From PKWO01 sp036384915 (lineage in GTDB: Bacteria; Pseudomonadota; Gammaproteobacteria; Burkholderiales; Burkholderiaceae_D), in contig DASVLJ010000062.1 in NCBI GenBank assembly GCA_036384915.1, forward strand, positions 186,001 to 250,000: DNA of 64,000 nt, in the 5' to 3' direction. Shown in pieces: positions 36,412 through 44,034 of this stretch; position 1 is the stretch's first letter; every line of letters starts with the position of its first letter. Position numbers and translations under genes: made by a program. The notes under the pieces are model-generated. The model did no database searches and was not told the DNA's origin. It saw nothing but the letters and a program-made list of their open reading frames with translations.

Positions 36412-38217
36412 ATGTCTATGCGTACACATTACTGCGGCCTCACCACCGAGGCGCTGATCGGACAAACCGTGAGCCTGTGCGGCTGGGCGCATCGCCGCCG
36501 CGACTTCGGCGGCGTGATCTTCATCGACTTGCGCGACCGAGAAGGCCTGGTGCAGGTCGTGTGCGACGCCGACCGGGCCGACGTGCTCAAGATCGCCGAC
36601 TCCGTGCGTAACGAATACTGCCTGCGTATCACCGGCTTGGTGCGCGCCCGCCCCGAAGGCACGGAAAACCCGGCGCTGACCTCGGGCAAGATCGAAGTGC
36701 TGTGCCAGGCAATCGAAGTGCTGAACCCCTCGGTCACGCCGCCGTTCCAGCTCGACGACGACAACCTCTCTGAAACCACGCGCCTGACGCACCGCGTGCT
36801 CGACCTGCGCCGCCCGCAGATGCAAAAGAACCTGCGCCTGCGCTACAAGGTCGCGATGGAAGTGCGCAAGTTCCTGGACAATAACGGCTTCATCGACATC
36901 GAAACCCCGATGCTCGGCAAGTCCACGCCGGAAGGCGCACGCGACTACCTGGTGCCCTCGCGCGTGCATGACGGCCACTTCTTCGCGCTGCCGCAATCGC
37001 CGCAACTGTTCAAGCAATTGCTGATGGTGGCCAACTTCGACCGCTACTACCAGATCACCAAGTGCTTCCGCGACGAAGACTTGCGCGCCGACCGCCAGCC
37101 CGAATTCACCCAGATTGACTGCGAAACCTCGTTCCTGAACGAGCAGGAAATCCGTGATTTGTTCGAAGGCATGATCCGCATCGTGTTCAAGAATGCGCTG
37201 GACGTCGACCTGCCCAACCCCTTCCCGGTCATGAACTACAGCGAAGCCATGGGCTCCTACGGTTCGGACAAGCCCGACATGCGCGTCAAGCTGGCGTTCA
37301 CCGAACTGACGGACGTGATGAAGGATGTCGACTTCAAGGTCTTCTCTGGCGCGGCCAACATGGTCGGCGGCCGCGTGGTCGGCTTGCGCGTGCCGGGCGG
37401 CGGCGCCATGCCGCGTTCCGAGATCGATGCCTACACCGAATTCGTCAGCATCTACGGCGCCAAGGGGCTGGCCTACATCAAGGTCAATGAAAAGGCCAAG
37501 GGCCGCGAGGGCTTGCAGTCGCCCATCGTCAAGAACATCCATGACAACGCGCTCAACAAGATACTGGAACTGACCGGCGCGCAGGACGGCGACCTGATCT
37601 TCTTTGGCGCCGACAAGGCCAAGGTCGTCAACGACGCCATCGGTGCCTTGCGCGTCAAGATCGGCCATTCCGAATTCGGCAAGGCCAACGGCTTGTTTGA
37701 CGACGTCTGGAAGCCGCTCTGGGTCATCGATTTTCCGATGTTCGAATACGACGACGAAGCCCAGCGCTGGAACGCCACGCACCACCCGTTCACGGCGCCG
37801 AAGGACGGTCACGAAGACATGCTCGAGACCGATCCGGGCAAGTGCGTCGCCAAGGCTTACGACATGGTCTTGAATGGCTGGGAACTGGGCGGCGGTTCGG
37901 TCCGTATCCACCGCGCCGACGTACAGAGCAAGGTGTTCCGCGCGCTGAAGATCGATGCCGAGGAAGCGCAACTGAAGTTCGGCTTCCTGCTCGACGCGCT
38001 GCAATACGGCGCGCCGCCGCACGGCGGCCTGGCCTTCGGCCTGGACCGTATCGTCACCATGATGACCGGTGCCGAATCGATCCGCGACGTGATTGCCTTC
38101 CCCAAGACCCAGCGCGCGCAAGACTTGCTGACGCAAGCGCCGTCTACTGTCGACGAGAAGCAGTTGCGCGAAGTGCATATCCGCTTGCGCAACCCCGTTG
38201 TTGCCGCGACCGAGTAA
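36412..38217 (+). CDS. aspS: Aspartyl-tRNA synthetase
   Basis: A 601-residue class IIb synthetase of bacterial type. It has the N-terminal OB-fold anticodon-binding domain (about 1-110), the catalytic core with motif 2 FRDEDLRADRQPEFTQ starting at Phe219, the bacterial GAD insertion in the middle, and motif 3 GLAFGLDRIV near 538. ATG 36412 follows GGAA at seven bases; an earlier TTG at 36406 is less likely. A rho-independent terminator follows the stop. Confidence 0.98.
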   Translation: MSMRTHYCGLTTEALIGQTVSLCGWAHRRRDFGGVIFIDLRDREGLVQVVCDADRADVLKIADSVRNEYCLRITGLVRARPEGTENPALTSGKIEVLCQAIEVLNPSVTPPFQLDDDNLSETTRLTHRVLDLRRPQMQKNLRLRYKVAMEVRKFLDNNGFIDIETPMLGKSTPEGARDYLVPSRVHDGHFFALPQSPQLFKQLLMVANFDRYYQITKCFRDEDLRADRQPEFTQIDCETSFLNEQEIRDLFEGMIRIVFKNALDVDLPNPFPVMNYSEAMGSYGSDKPDMRVKLAFTELTDVMKDVDFKVFSGAANMVGGRVVGLRVPGGGAMPRSEIDAYTEFVSIYGAKGLAYIKVNEKAKGREGLQSPIVKNIHDNALNKILELTGAQDGDLIFFGADKAKVVNDAIGALRVKIGHSEFGKANGLFDDVWKPLWVIDFPMFEYDDEAQRWNATHHPFTAPKDGHEDMLETDPGKCVAKAYDMVLNGWELGGGSVRIHRADVQSKVFRALKIDAEEAQLKFGFLLDALQYGAPPHGGLAFGLDRIVTMMTGAESIRDVIAFPKTQRAQDLLTQAPSTVDEKQLREVHIRLRNPVVAATE

Positions 38218-38243
38218 GCCGAACGAATTGCGGCATAATGAAA

Positions 38244-38267
38244 GGCGCGAGCAATCGCGCCTTTTTT
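38244..38267 (+). terminator. Rho-independent terminator after aspS
   Basis: GGCGCGA (38244-38250) and TCGCGCC (38255-38261) form a seven-base-pair stem with a GCAA loop, followed by TTTTTT. It ends the aspS transcript, but nudB starts only ten bases later, so readthrough or a separate promoter must serve nudB. Confidence 0.9.
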
Positions 38268-38276
38268 ATTAAGCTG

Positions 38277-38750
38277 ATGAAATCCACTTACAAGATTCCG
38301 GAATCGGTCCTGGTCGTCATCCACACCGCAGCCTTGGACGTGCTGCTGATCGAGCGCGCCGACAAACCCGGCTACTGGCAATCGGTCACCGGTTCCAAGG
38401 ACAGCCTCGAAGAAGACTTGTTCGAGACCGCGATCCGCGAATTGCAGGAAGAAACCGGCATCGTGGTCGGCGGTACGGGCGAGCATGGCGTGCCGCGCTC
38501 GGCGTTGAGGGATTGGGAACTGTCCAACATCTACGAAATCTACCCCGTATGGCGCCATCGCTATGCGCCCGGCGTGACGCACAACACGGAACACGTATTC
38601 GGGCTCGAAGTACCGGCCGGCATGCCCGTGCGACTTTCGCCACGCGAGCATGTCGACTACGTCTGGCTGCCCTACCGTGATGCGGCCGACAAGTGTTTTT
38701 CACCCTCGAATGCCGAGGCGGTGCTGCAATTGCCTGCGCGGCGCAGATAA
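38277..38750 (+). CDS. nudB: Dihydroneopterin triphosphate diphosphatase (NudB-like)
   Basis: A 157-residue Nudix hydrolase. The Nudix box has the G-X5-E-X7-REUXEE-X-GU pattern, here GSKDSLEEDLFETAIRELQ followed by EETGIV. The close KIPESVLVVIHT start and WRHRYAPGVTHNTEHVF region match NudB, which removes pyrophosphate from dihydroneopterin triphosphate in folate synthesis. ATG 38277 is chosen since the longer in-frame start at 38238 would lie before the terminator. The ribosome site is weak. Confidence 0.88.
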   Translation: MKSTYKIPESVLVVIHTAALDVLLIERADKPGYWQSVTGSKDSLEEDLFETAIRELQEETGIVVGGTGEHGVPRSALRDWELSNIYEIYPVWRHRYAPGVTHNTEHVFGLEVPAGMPVRLSPREHVDYVWLPYRDAADKCFSPSNAEAVLQLPARRR

Positions 38751-38765
38751 GACAAGGGTAGGGCC

Positions 38766-39518
38766 ATGGAACTCCGCATTGCCACCTACAACATCCACAA
38801 GGGAGTGACCAGCTTCCGCGGCATGCCGCGCATCCATGCCTTGAAGCAAGCCTTGTCCGCCATGGAAGCCGACATCATCTTCCTGCAGGAAGTCCAGGGC
38901 CGGCACGACATCAACGCCATGCGCCACGCCAACCTCTGGCCGGAACAGGCGCAGCATGAATTTCTGGCGGGTGATTCGCACCACAGCGCCTACGGCATGA
39001 ATGCCGTCTACGACCACGGCCACCACGGCAACGCGCTCTTGTCCCGGCACCCGATCCGCTCCAGCCGCAACCAGGACGTGTCGGACCATGCATTCGAGCA
39101 GCGCGGCATCCTGCACTGCGTGCTGCAGACCGAGCGTGGCGACGTGCACTGCTACGTCGTGCACCTCGGCTTGTTCAGCGGCGGCAGGCGGCGGCAAAAC
39201 CAGGCCCTGATCGAATGCGTGCAGGCGTCGGCGGGCAAGGACGAACCCATCATCATCGCCGGCGACTTCAACGACTGGGGAAACCGCCTGGGCGGCGATT
39301 TGCGGCAGCATCTCGGCGTAACGGAAGTGTTCGACGGCGTGGAAGATCCGGCGCAGCAAGTGCCGGCGCGCACCTTTCCCGCATTGATACCCTGGCTGCG
39401 GCTGGACCGTATCTACGTGCGCGGGTTTGCCGTGCAAACGGCCGAGGTGCTGCACGGCGCCCAATGGGCCAGACTGTCCGACCACGCACCCATCGTGGCG
39501 ACGCTGGCCATGCATTAG
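38766..39518 (+). CDS. Endonuclease/exonuclease/phosphatase family protein
   Basis: A 250-residue EEP-fold hydrolase. Motifs include the N-terminal ATYNIHKG, the metal ligand Glu in IFLQEVQG, GDFNDW (metal/catalytic), and the terminal SDHAPIV. Members cleave phosphodiesters in nucleic acids or lipids. It is 15 bases from nudB and from clsB, and an EEP gene next to clsB suggests phospholipid metabolism, though this is inferred from position. Confidence 0.9.
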   Translation: MELRIATYNIHKGVTSFRGMPRIHALKQALSAMEADIIFLQEVQGRHDINAMRHANLWPEQAQHEFLAGDSHHSAYGMNAVYDHGHHGNALLSRHPIRSSRNQDVSDHAFEQRGILHCVLQTERGDVHCYVVHLGLFSGGRRRQNQALIECVQASAGKDEPIIIAGDFNDWGNRLGGDLRQHLGVTEVFDGVEDPAQQVPARTFPALIPWLRLDRIYVRGFAVQTAEVLHGAQWARLSDHAPIVATLAMH

Positions 39519-39533
39519 GTCCCACGCTATCGC

Positions 39534-40697
39534 ATGCGCGCGCTCAAATTCACCGGGAATAACGAAGTCGTGCTGCTTCATGGCGGCGTCGAGTTTTTCC
39601 CGGCGCTGATCGAAGCCTGCGCCGCGGCGCAAAACGAGATCTACCTCGAAACCTACATCTTCGCGCACGACCCCTCGGGCGAGGGCATCAAGGCGGCGTT
39701 GGCGCGGGCCGCCGCGCGCGGTGTCAAGGTTCATGTGCTAACCGATTGGACCGGTACGGGCCGCGTGCACAGCGCGCTCTTGAAGCGCGAACTCAAAGAG
39801 GCCGGAGTCGAGCACCGCAACTTCAATCCCTGGTTCTGGCGCGGCGTGGCGCGCAACCACCGCAAGCTGTGCGTCATCGACGACACGACGGCCTTCATCG
39901 GCGGCATCAACATCATCGACGACATGTACGCCGACGACGATACACGCGCCTTGCTGCCGCATGCACGCTGGGATTTCGCCGTACGCATCCAGGGCCCGCT
40001 GGTGACGGAAATGCAGGCCGAAGCCGAAGAGCAATGGCTGCGCGTCGGTCCCATGAAGCTGCGCTCGCGTATCGAATTGCTGCGCCGGGCGAAAAAGCCC
40101 AAGGGCGCGATGGACCCCAGGGCGGTGCGGGCGGCGCTCGTGGTGCGCGATAACTTCCGCAACCGACGCACGATACAGAAAGCTTACCTGCAGGCGATAG
40201 GGCATGCGCAACATAGCGTGCTTATCGCCAACCCCTATTTCGCGCCGGGGCACAAGCTGCGCCGCGCGCTCGAACAAGCCGTCTCGCGCGGCGTGGAAGT
40301 CACACTGCTATTGGGCGTGGGCCAATTCAAGCTGCAGGATGCCGTGGCGCATTCCTTCTATCCCAAGCTGCTAGAAGCCGGCGTCAAGCTGGTTGAATAC
40401 CGCTACACGCAATTGCATGCCAAGGTCGCCGTGATTGACGGCGATTGGGCCACGGTGGGCTCGAGCAACATCGACGGCCTGAGCCTGTTCCTGAACAAGG
40501 AAGCCAATGTCGTGATTCGGGACGTGCAATTTGCCAGGACGCTGCGTACGCATATCGAGCAGGGCGTGGCGCAGGGCGTTGCGGTGGACAGCAAGGATTA
40601 CGCAGGCATTCCTTGGTTCAAACGCGTCTGGTATGGGGCGGCGTTCCTGCTTTATCAGACCATCATTCGCGTGGTCACATGGTCGAAATACCTATGA
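39534..40697 (+). CDS. clsB: Cardiolipin synthase ClsB
   Basis: A 387-residue phospholipase D superfamily enzyme without membrane helices at the N-terminus, as in ClsB. Two HKD motifs are present: HRKLCVID near residue 107 and HAKVAVIDGDWATVGSSN near 296. It makes cardiolipin from phosphatidylglycerol and/or phosphatidylethanolamine. The neighbour upstream is an EEP hydrolase of the type that often accompanies clsB. Confidence 0.93.
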   Translation: MRALKFTGNNEVVLLHGGVEFFPALIEACAAAQNEIYLETYIFAHDPSGEGIKAALARAAARGVKVHVLTDWTGTGRVHSALLKRELKEAGVEHRNFNPWFWRGVARNHRKLCVIDDTTAFIGGINIIDDMYADDDTRALLPHARWDFAVRIQGPLVTEMQAEAEEQWLRVGPMKLRSRIELLRRAKKPKGAMDPRAVRAALVVRDNFRNRRTIQKAYLQAIGHAQHSVLIANPYFAPGHKLRRALEQAVSRGVEVTLLLGVGQFKLQDAVAHSFYPKLLEAGVKLVEYRYTQLHAKVAVIDGDWATVGSSNIDGLSLFLNKEANVVIRDVQFARTLRTHIEQGVAQGVAVDSKDYAGIPWFKRVWYGAAFLLYQTIIRVVTWSKYL

Positions 40698-40808
40698 GGG
40701 TCGACCGTAACACAGAAAAACGGTGCGCTGGGACGGAATTCCAGCAATGCTACGCTTAACTTTCACATGCTGGGATTTTACCCGGGCGGCGCCTTATTAC
40801 TGTTTGGG

Positions 40809-41363
40809 CTACGCGAAACTCCAGGCAAACACCATCTCTTTTCCGTTTGCACTGCTTTCTCTGCAAAGTTCGCGAAACACGTATAAAAAATAAAAGAAAT
40901 GGTCCCAGCTTTCGCCTAAGTCATAGTAGGAAAGATCGTCAACCGCCATTTCAAGCGGCGGTTCGCTTGCGGCTCGGGCAATCTCCTCAGCTTCTTCCTT
41001 GTTAAATTGCGTGTACGTGACAATAAGCGAGCTGGGATTGGTAATTGCCGCAGCAATCAATGCATCGATCGCATCTCCGATCTCGGCAATTGCCTTGCTG
41101 TCGGTACGTTTGATAAAGATTTCATCGATTTCGCTTTCATCGATCTTTTCGGTTGCCGTTTCCCAGTTCAACCGGGACAGGGGGGCAAGCCCGAGTTCCA
41201 CAATTGCATTTTCCAGTTTTTCGTAGACATCGCTGCCATCTGAACCTACACAAAGTCGCGAGGGATTTTTGTTCGTGAACTCGGCCAGCGACGCATAGCC
41301 GGGAAATGTTGCGGGAATGGTGCCCGCTTCAGCACAATAAATATTCAAGTAGATTTCGGACAC
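40809..41363 (-). CDS. Unrecognised acidic protein
   Basis: A 184-residue acidic protein without signal peptide, starting MSEIYLNIYCAEAG. The C-terminal third is rich in aromatic residues (SWDHFFYFLYVFRELC). I do not recognise the family. Its G+C content and codon use look visibly lower than in the flanking genes, which suggests recent acquisition. Its size and acidity would suit an immunity-type protein, but no toxin gene is adjacent and this is speculation. Confidence 0.7.
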   Translation of the reverse strand: MSEIYLNIYCAEAGTIPATFPGYASLAEFTNKNPSRLCVGSDGSDVYEKLENAIVELGLAPLSRLNWETATEKIDESEIDEIFIKRTDSKAIAEIGDAIDALIAAAITNPSSLIVTYTQFNKEEAEEIARAASEPPLEMAVDDLSYYDLGESWDHFFYFLYVFRELCRESSANGKEMVFAWSFA

Positions 41364-41396
41364 GATGTTTTCCTCGCAGAGACAACCCGGTTGGTT

Positions 41397-42107
41397 TCAA
41401 ATCTGCACCCAAGCCCCCTTGAACAAAATCGGCCCGGTCGGCCCATTCGGATTCGGCGAGCCACCCTTGGGCTCCAGCGACACCGCCAGCACAGGCGCCG
41501 ATCCCGGCGTGGCGAAATCAGGCAGGGGCAGGGTTACGCTGCCATCAGCTGACACCAACCCGAGCGAACGCGGGTTGCCTTTTTGCGGTACGGCCCATAA
41601 TTCCAGGCTCTTGCCGGGTTCGACGGTCGGGTGCGATACCAGGCGCGCCACCAGCTGATGCTTGTTGGCGTCGCCCGTGATGACGATGACGGGTTGCGCC
41701 TTGTCATCGGACAGCATGGCCACGTAGGCGGTTGCGGCAGTCTGCGTGGGTTCCGGTGCGCGCGTGGCGAGGAAGGCCACGAGTATGCACGCAGCCGTCG
41801 TCGATACCAGGCCCAGGCCGCGCCAGAAGGCAAGATCGTTGTGCAGGTTGATCCAGAAGGCCCATCGTGATTCCGTGCCCTTGATGCGCTGCTCAATGGC
41901 GTTCCACACGCGCGCCGGCGGCTTGACCGCGCCGGCCAACTCGGCCATCGGATTGAGCCGGTCTTGCCATTCGCCGACTTCGCGCTGAATCAGCGCGCTT
42001 TCCTTCATGTAAGCCTCGAAGCGGCGGCGTGCCGCACCCTTGAGCGTACCCAGCACGTAGGCGGCGCTCAACTGGTCGCGCAGTTTGTCATTGTGCTGGA
42101 TATTCAT
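41397..42107 (-). CDS. Anti-sigma factor (RskA/ChrR-like)
   Basis: A 236-residue protein. The cytoplasmic N-terminal part (about 1-90) forms a helical anti-sigma domain: DQLSAAYVLGTLKGAARRRFEAYM. A single membrane helix lies near 94-113 (LGLVSTTAACILVAFLAT). The periplasmic C-terminus is an anti-sigma-K-type domain with GKSLELWAVPQ and SLEPKGGSPNP. ATG 42107 overlaps the stop of the sigma gene (ATGA). It should hold the sigma factor inactive until an envelope signal triggers release. Confidence 0.92.
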   Translation of the reverse strand: MNIQHNDKLRDQLSAAYVLGTLKGAARRRFEAYMKESALIQREVGEWQDRLNPMAELAGAVKPPARVWNAIEQRIKGTESRWAFWINLHNDLAFWRGLGLVSTTAACILVAFLATRAPEPTQTAATAYVAMLSDDKAQPVIVITGDANKHQLVARLVSHPTVEPGKSLELWAVPQKGNPRSLGLVSADGSVTLPLPDFATPGSAPVLAVSLEPKGGSPNPNGPTGPILFKGAWVQI

Positions 42108-42691
42108 GCGCCCTCCAGCTTGGTCATGCACAGGCGCAAGCGCTCCAGTCCGCGCCTTATCCACGTCTTGATCGTGCCCAGCGGCTGCTTCAATTGCTCG
42201 GCTACTTCGCTATGCGATAGATCATGGTAGAAGGCCAGGGCGATGGCTTGGCGGTGCAAGCCGTCCAGGCGCGACAGGCAGCGCGCCAGCGCTTTGCCAT
42301 CGCCGCTCAATTGCAGCGATTCGATCGGCGTCGGGTCCGGGCTTTGCAGGGCTTCCATCACTTCCTTGTCGAAACTCTCACTGTCGATTTCCACCGTCTC
42401 GTTTGCTGTGTCAAGCTTGCGCAGCATGTCGAAGGCTTTGTTGCGGACAATGGTCGTCATCCAGGTCATGGGCGCGGCGAGATGGGGCTGGTAGGTCGCC
42501 GCGTTGTTCCAGATGCTCACGAAGGACTCCTGCAACACCTCTTCGGCAAGCTCGCGCTTGACCAATATACGCAGCACGAAGCCGAACAGTTTCGGCGCAG
42601 CGGCGTCGTACAATAGGCGGAACGACAGGCTATCTTTTTTGGCAACGGCAGCCAGCCAGGCTTTGAGCTGCTGGGGATCGTCGGCGGACAA
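42104..42691 (-). CDS. ECF-family sigma factor
   Basis: A 195-residue sigma-70 family protein with regions 2 and 4 only. Region 2 contains LAEEVLQESFVSIWNNA and MTWMTTIVRNKAFDMLR. Region 4 contains HDLSHSEVAEQLKQPLGTIKTWIRRGLERL in pieces. The gene is coupled to its anti-sigma partner by a four-base overlap, as in the SigK/RskA-type pairs. Target promoters are unknown. Confidence 0.94.
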   Translation of the reverse strand: MSADDPQQLKAWLAAVAKKDSLSFRLLYDAAAPKLFGFVLRILVKRELAEEVLQESFVSIWNNAATYQPHLAAPMTWMTTIVRNKAFDMLRKLDTANETVEIDSESFDKEVMEALQSPDPTPIESLQLSGDGKALARCLSRLDGLHRQAIALAFYHDLSHSEVAEQLKQPLGTIKTWIRRGLERLRLCMTKLEGA

Positions 42692-42802
42692 GGTTTTTTA
42701 CCCTTTCAAGAAGGTTGGCGTTGCCGTTGGCGAGATGGCAAGTAGTTGATTCGCATTATACGTAAGCCGACTCGCAATAGATTCCTTTTCGACGGGAAAA
42801 CC

Positions 42803-43180
42803 ATGGAAGACAGTGTACGCATAGACAAATGGCTCTGGGCCGCGCGTTTCTTCAAGACACGCAGCATGGCGGCCCACGCAGTCGAAAACGGCCGTGTGCG
42901 GGCGGATGGCGAGCGCGTCAAGCCGGCACGCGCCGTCAAGCCCGGCATGTTGCTCGAGGTCGATAACGGTTCGACACGCTGGGAAGTGAAGGTATTGGCT
43001 TTGGCCGAAGTGCGCGGCTCGGCTGCTGTGGCGCAGGCGCTGTACGCCGAGACCGAGCAAAGCATTGCCAAGCGGCAGATGCTGGCGGAAGACCGCCGGT
43101 TTTTCCACGAGCCGGGTGCCGCGATCAAGGGCCGTCCGACCAAGCGCGACCGGCGCCAGATCGATAAATCCGCCCTATGA
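42803..43180 (+). CDS. S4-domain RNA-binding protein (Hsp15-like)
   Basis: A 125-residue protein with an N-terminal S4 RNA-binding domain: VRIDKWLWAARFFKTRSMAAHAVENG. The C-terminal tail is basic (RPTKRDRRQIDKSAL). Hsp15 (HslR) binds stalled 50S-peptidyl-tRNA. ATG 42803 is supported by GGGAAAA upstream and by the conserved start of the domain; the open frame upstream is not needed. Confidence 0.92.
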   Translation: MEDSVRIDKWLWAARFFKTRSMAAHAVENGRVRADGERVKPARAVKPGMLLEVDNGSTRWEVKVLALAEVRGSAAVAQALYAETEQSIAKRQMLAEDRRFFHEPGAAIKGRPTKRDRRQIDKSAL

Positions 43181-43220
43181 AAACGGGTCGTTTTATGTTG
43201 CATGGCACCAATGGTACGGG

Positions 43221-43240
43221 TCTAGAAAACCCCCTCTAGA
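43221..43240. promoter_or_regulatory. Paired TCTAGA palindromes upstream of the beta-oxidation regulator
   Basis: TCTAGA occurs at 43221-43226 and 43235-43240, 14 bases apart centre to centre, ending seven bases before a candidate -35 element. CTAG is usually rare in proteobacterial DNA, so a close pair just upstream of a promoter suggests a regulator-binding site. This is an inference. Confidence 0.4.
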
Positions 43241-43247
43241 ATATGCT

Positions 43248-43275
43248 TTGACTTACGCAATCAGGTGCATAATAG
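43248..43275 (+). promoter_or_regulatory. Candidate sigma-70 promoter of the TetR/beta-oxidation operon
   Basis: TTGACT at 43248-43253 and TAATAG at 43270-43275 are separated by 16 bases. The TetR gene starts 57 bases further on. The predicted start of transcription falls within a downstream hairpin. Confidence 0.55.
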
Positions 43276-43276
43276 T

Positions 43277-43300
43277 ACGGGCGTTCGATAAGGCGCCCGT
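43277..43300 (+). terminator. Hairpin between the S4 protein gene and TetR gene
   Basis: ACGGGCG (43277-43283) pairs with CGCCCGT (43294-43300) around a ten-base loop, followed by CGTTATTTG. It could terminate the upstream gene weakly or lie in the TetR leader as an operator or structure. The role is undecided. Confidence 0.4.
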
Positions 43301-43332
43301 CGTTATTTGAACAACTTTGATCAGGACAGAAA

Positions 43333-44025
43333 GTGGCTTCTTCGACTGTTACCAACACCACGCAAAAATTCATGCGTAAAGGCGAACTGACCCGCGCCGC
43401 CATCCTCGACGTGGCGCTCGACCTGGCCAGCCGCGATGGCTTGGAAGGTTTGACGATAGGCTTGTTGGCCGACAAGATGAACATGAGCAAATCCGGCGTG
43501 TTCGCCCACTTCGGTTCGCGTGAAGATTTGCAGATCGAAGTGCTGAAGCTGTACCACCATCACTTCGAGCAGGAAGTGTTTTACCCCAGCATGAAAGAAC
43601 CGCGCGGCTTGCCTCGACTGGAATCGATGTTCGCGCGCTGGGTCAAGCGCGTGACGATAGAAATCGCCTCGGGCTGCATCTACATCAGCGGTGCCGCCGA
43701 ATACGACGACCGGCCCGGCGCCATCCGCGAAGAGCTGGCCGGCATGGTCATGGCCTGGCAGGATGCCTTGCATCGCTGCGTGCGCCAGGCCATGGAGCTG
43801 GGCCATCTGCGCGACGACGTCGATCCGCAGCAAGTTGTCTACGAGATGTATGGCCTGATCCTGGCCCTGCATCACGATGCCCGTTTCATCAAGCGCCCCG
43901 GCAGCGTCGACCGTGCCCAGCACGGCTTTGCGCGCCTGCTCGAGGTCTACCGCAATCCCGCTTCCGATGCGTCGTCGGAAGGCGCCAACAAACGTCAATC
44001 CGCTGCCGTTCAAGCAGCACAATAG
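43333..44025 (+). CDS. TetR/AcrR-family transcriptional regulator
   Basis: A 230-residue regulator. The N-terminal HTH is ILDVALDLASRDGLEGLTIGLLADKMNMSKSGVFAHFGSREDL in pieces, with a C-terminal ligand-binding helical domain. The start is GTG 43333 with AGGA six bases upstream. It is nine bases before an acyl-CoA dehydrogenase gene and is the first gene of the fatty-acid oxidation operon, so it probably responds to acyl-CoA and controls the operon. Confidence 0.93.
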   Translation: MASSTVTNTTQKFMRKGELTRAAILDVALDLASRDGLEGLTIGLLADKMNMSKSGVFAHFGSREDLQIEVLKLYHHHFEQEVFYPSMKEPRGLPRLESMFARWVKRVTIEIASGCIYISGAAEYDDRPGAIREELAGMVMAWQDALHRCVRQAMELGHLRDDVDPQQVVYEMYGLILALHHDARFIKRPGSVDRAQHGFARLLEVYRNPASDASSEGANKRQSAAVQAAQ

Positions 44026-44034
44026 GAGAAAGAA

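Noticed and set aside
36349..38178. Minus-strand frame of 609 codons over aspS
   Set aside because: Shadow of an essential gene with intact class II motifs.
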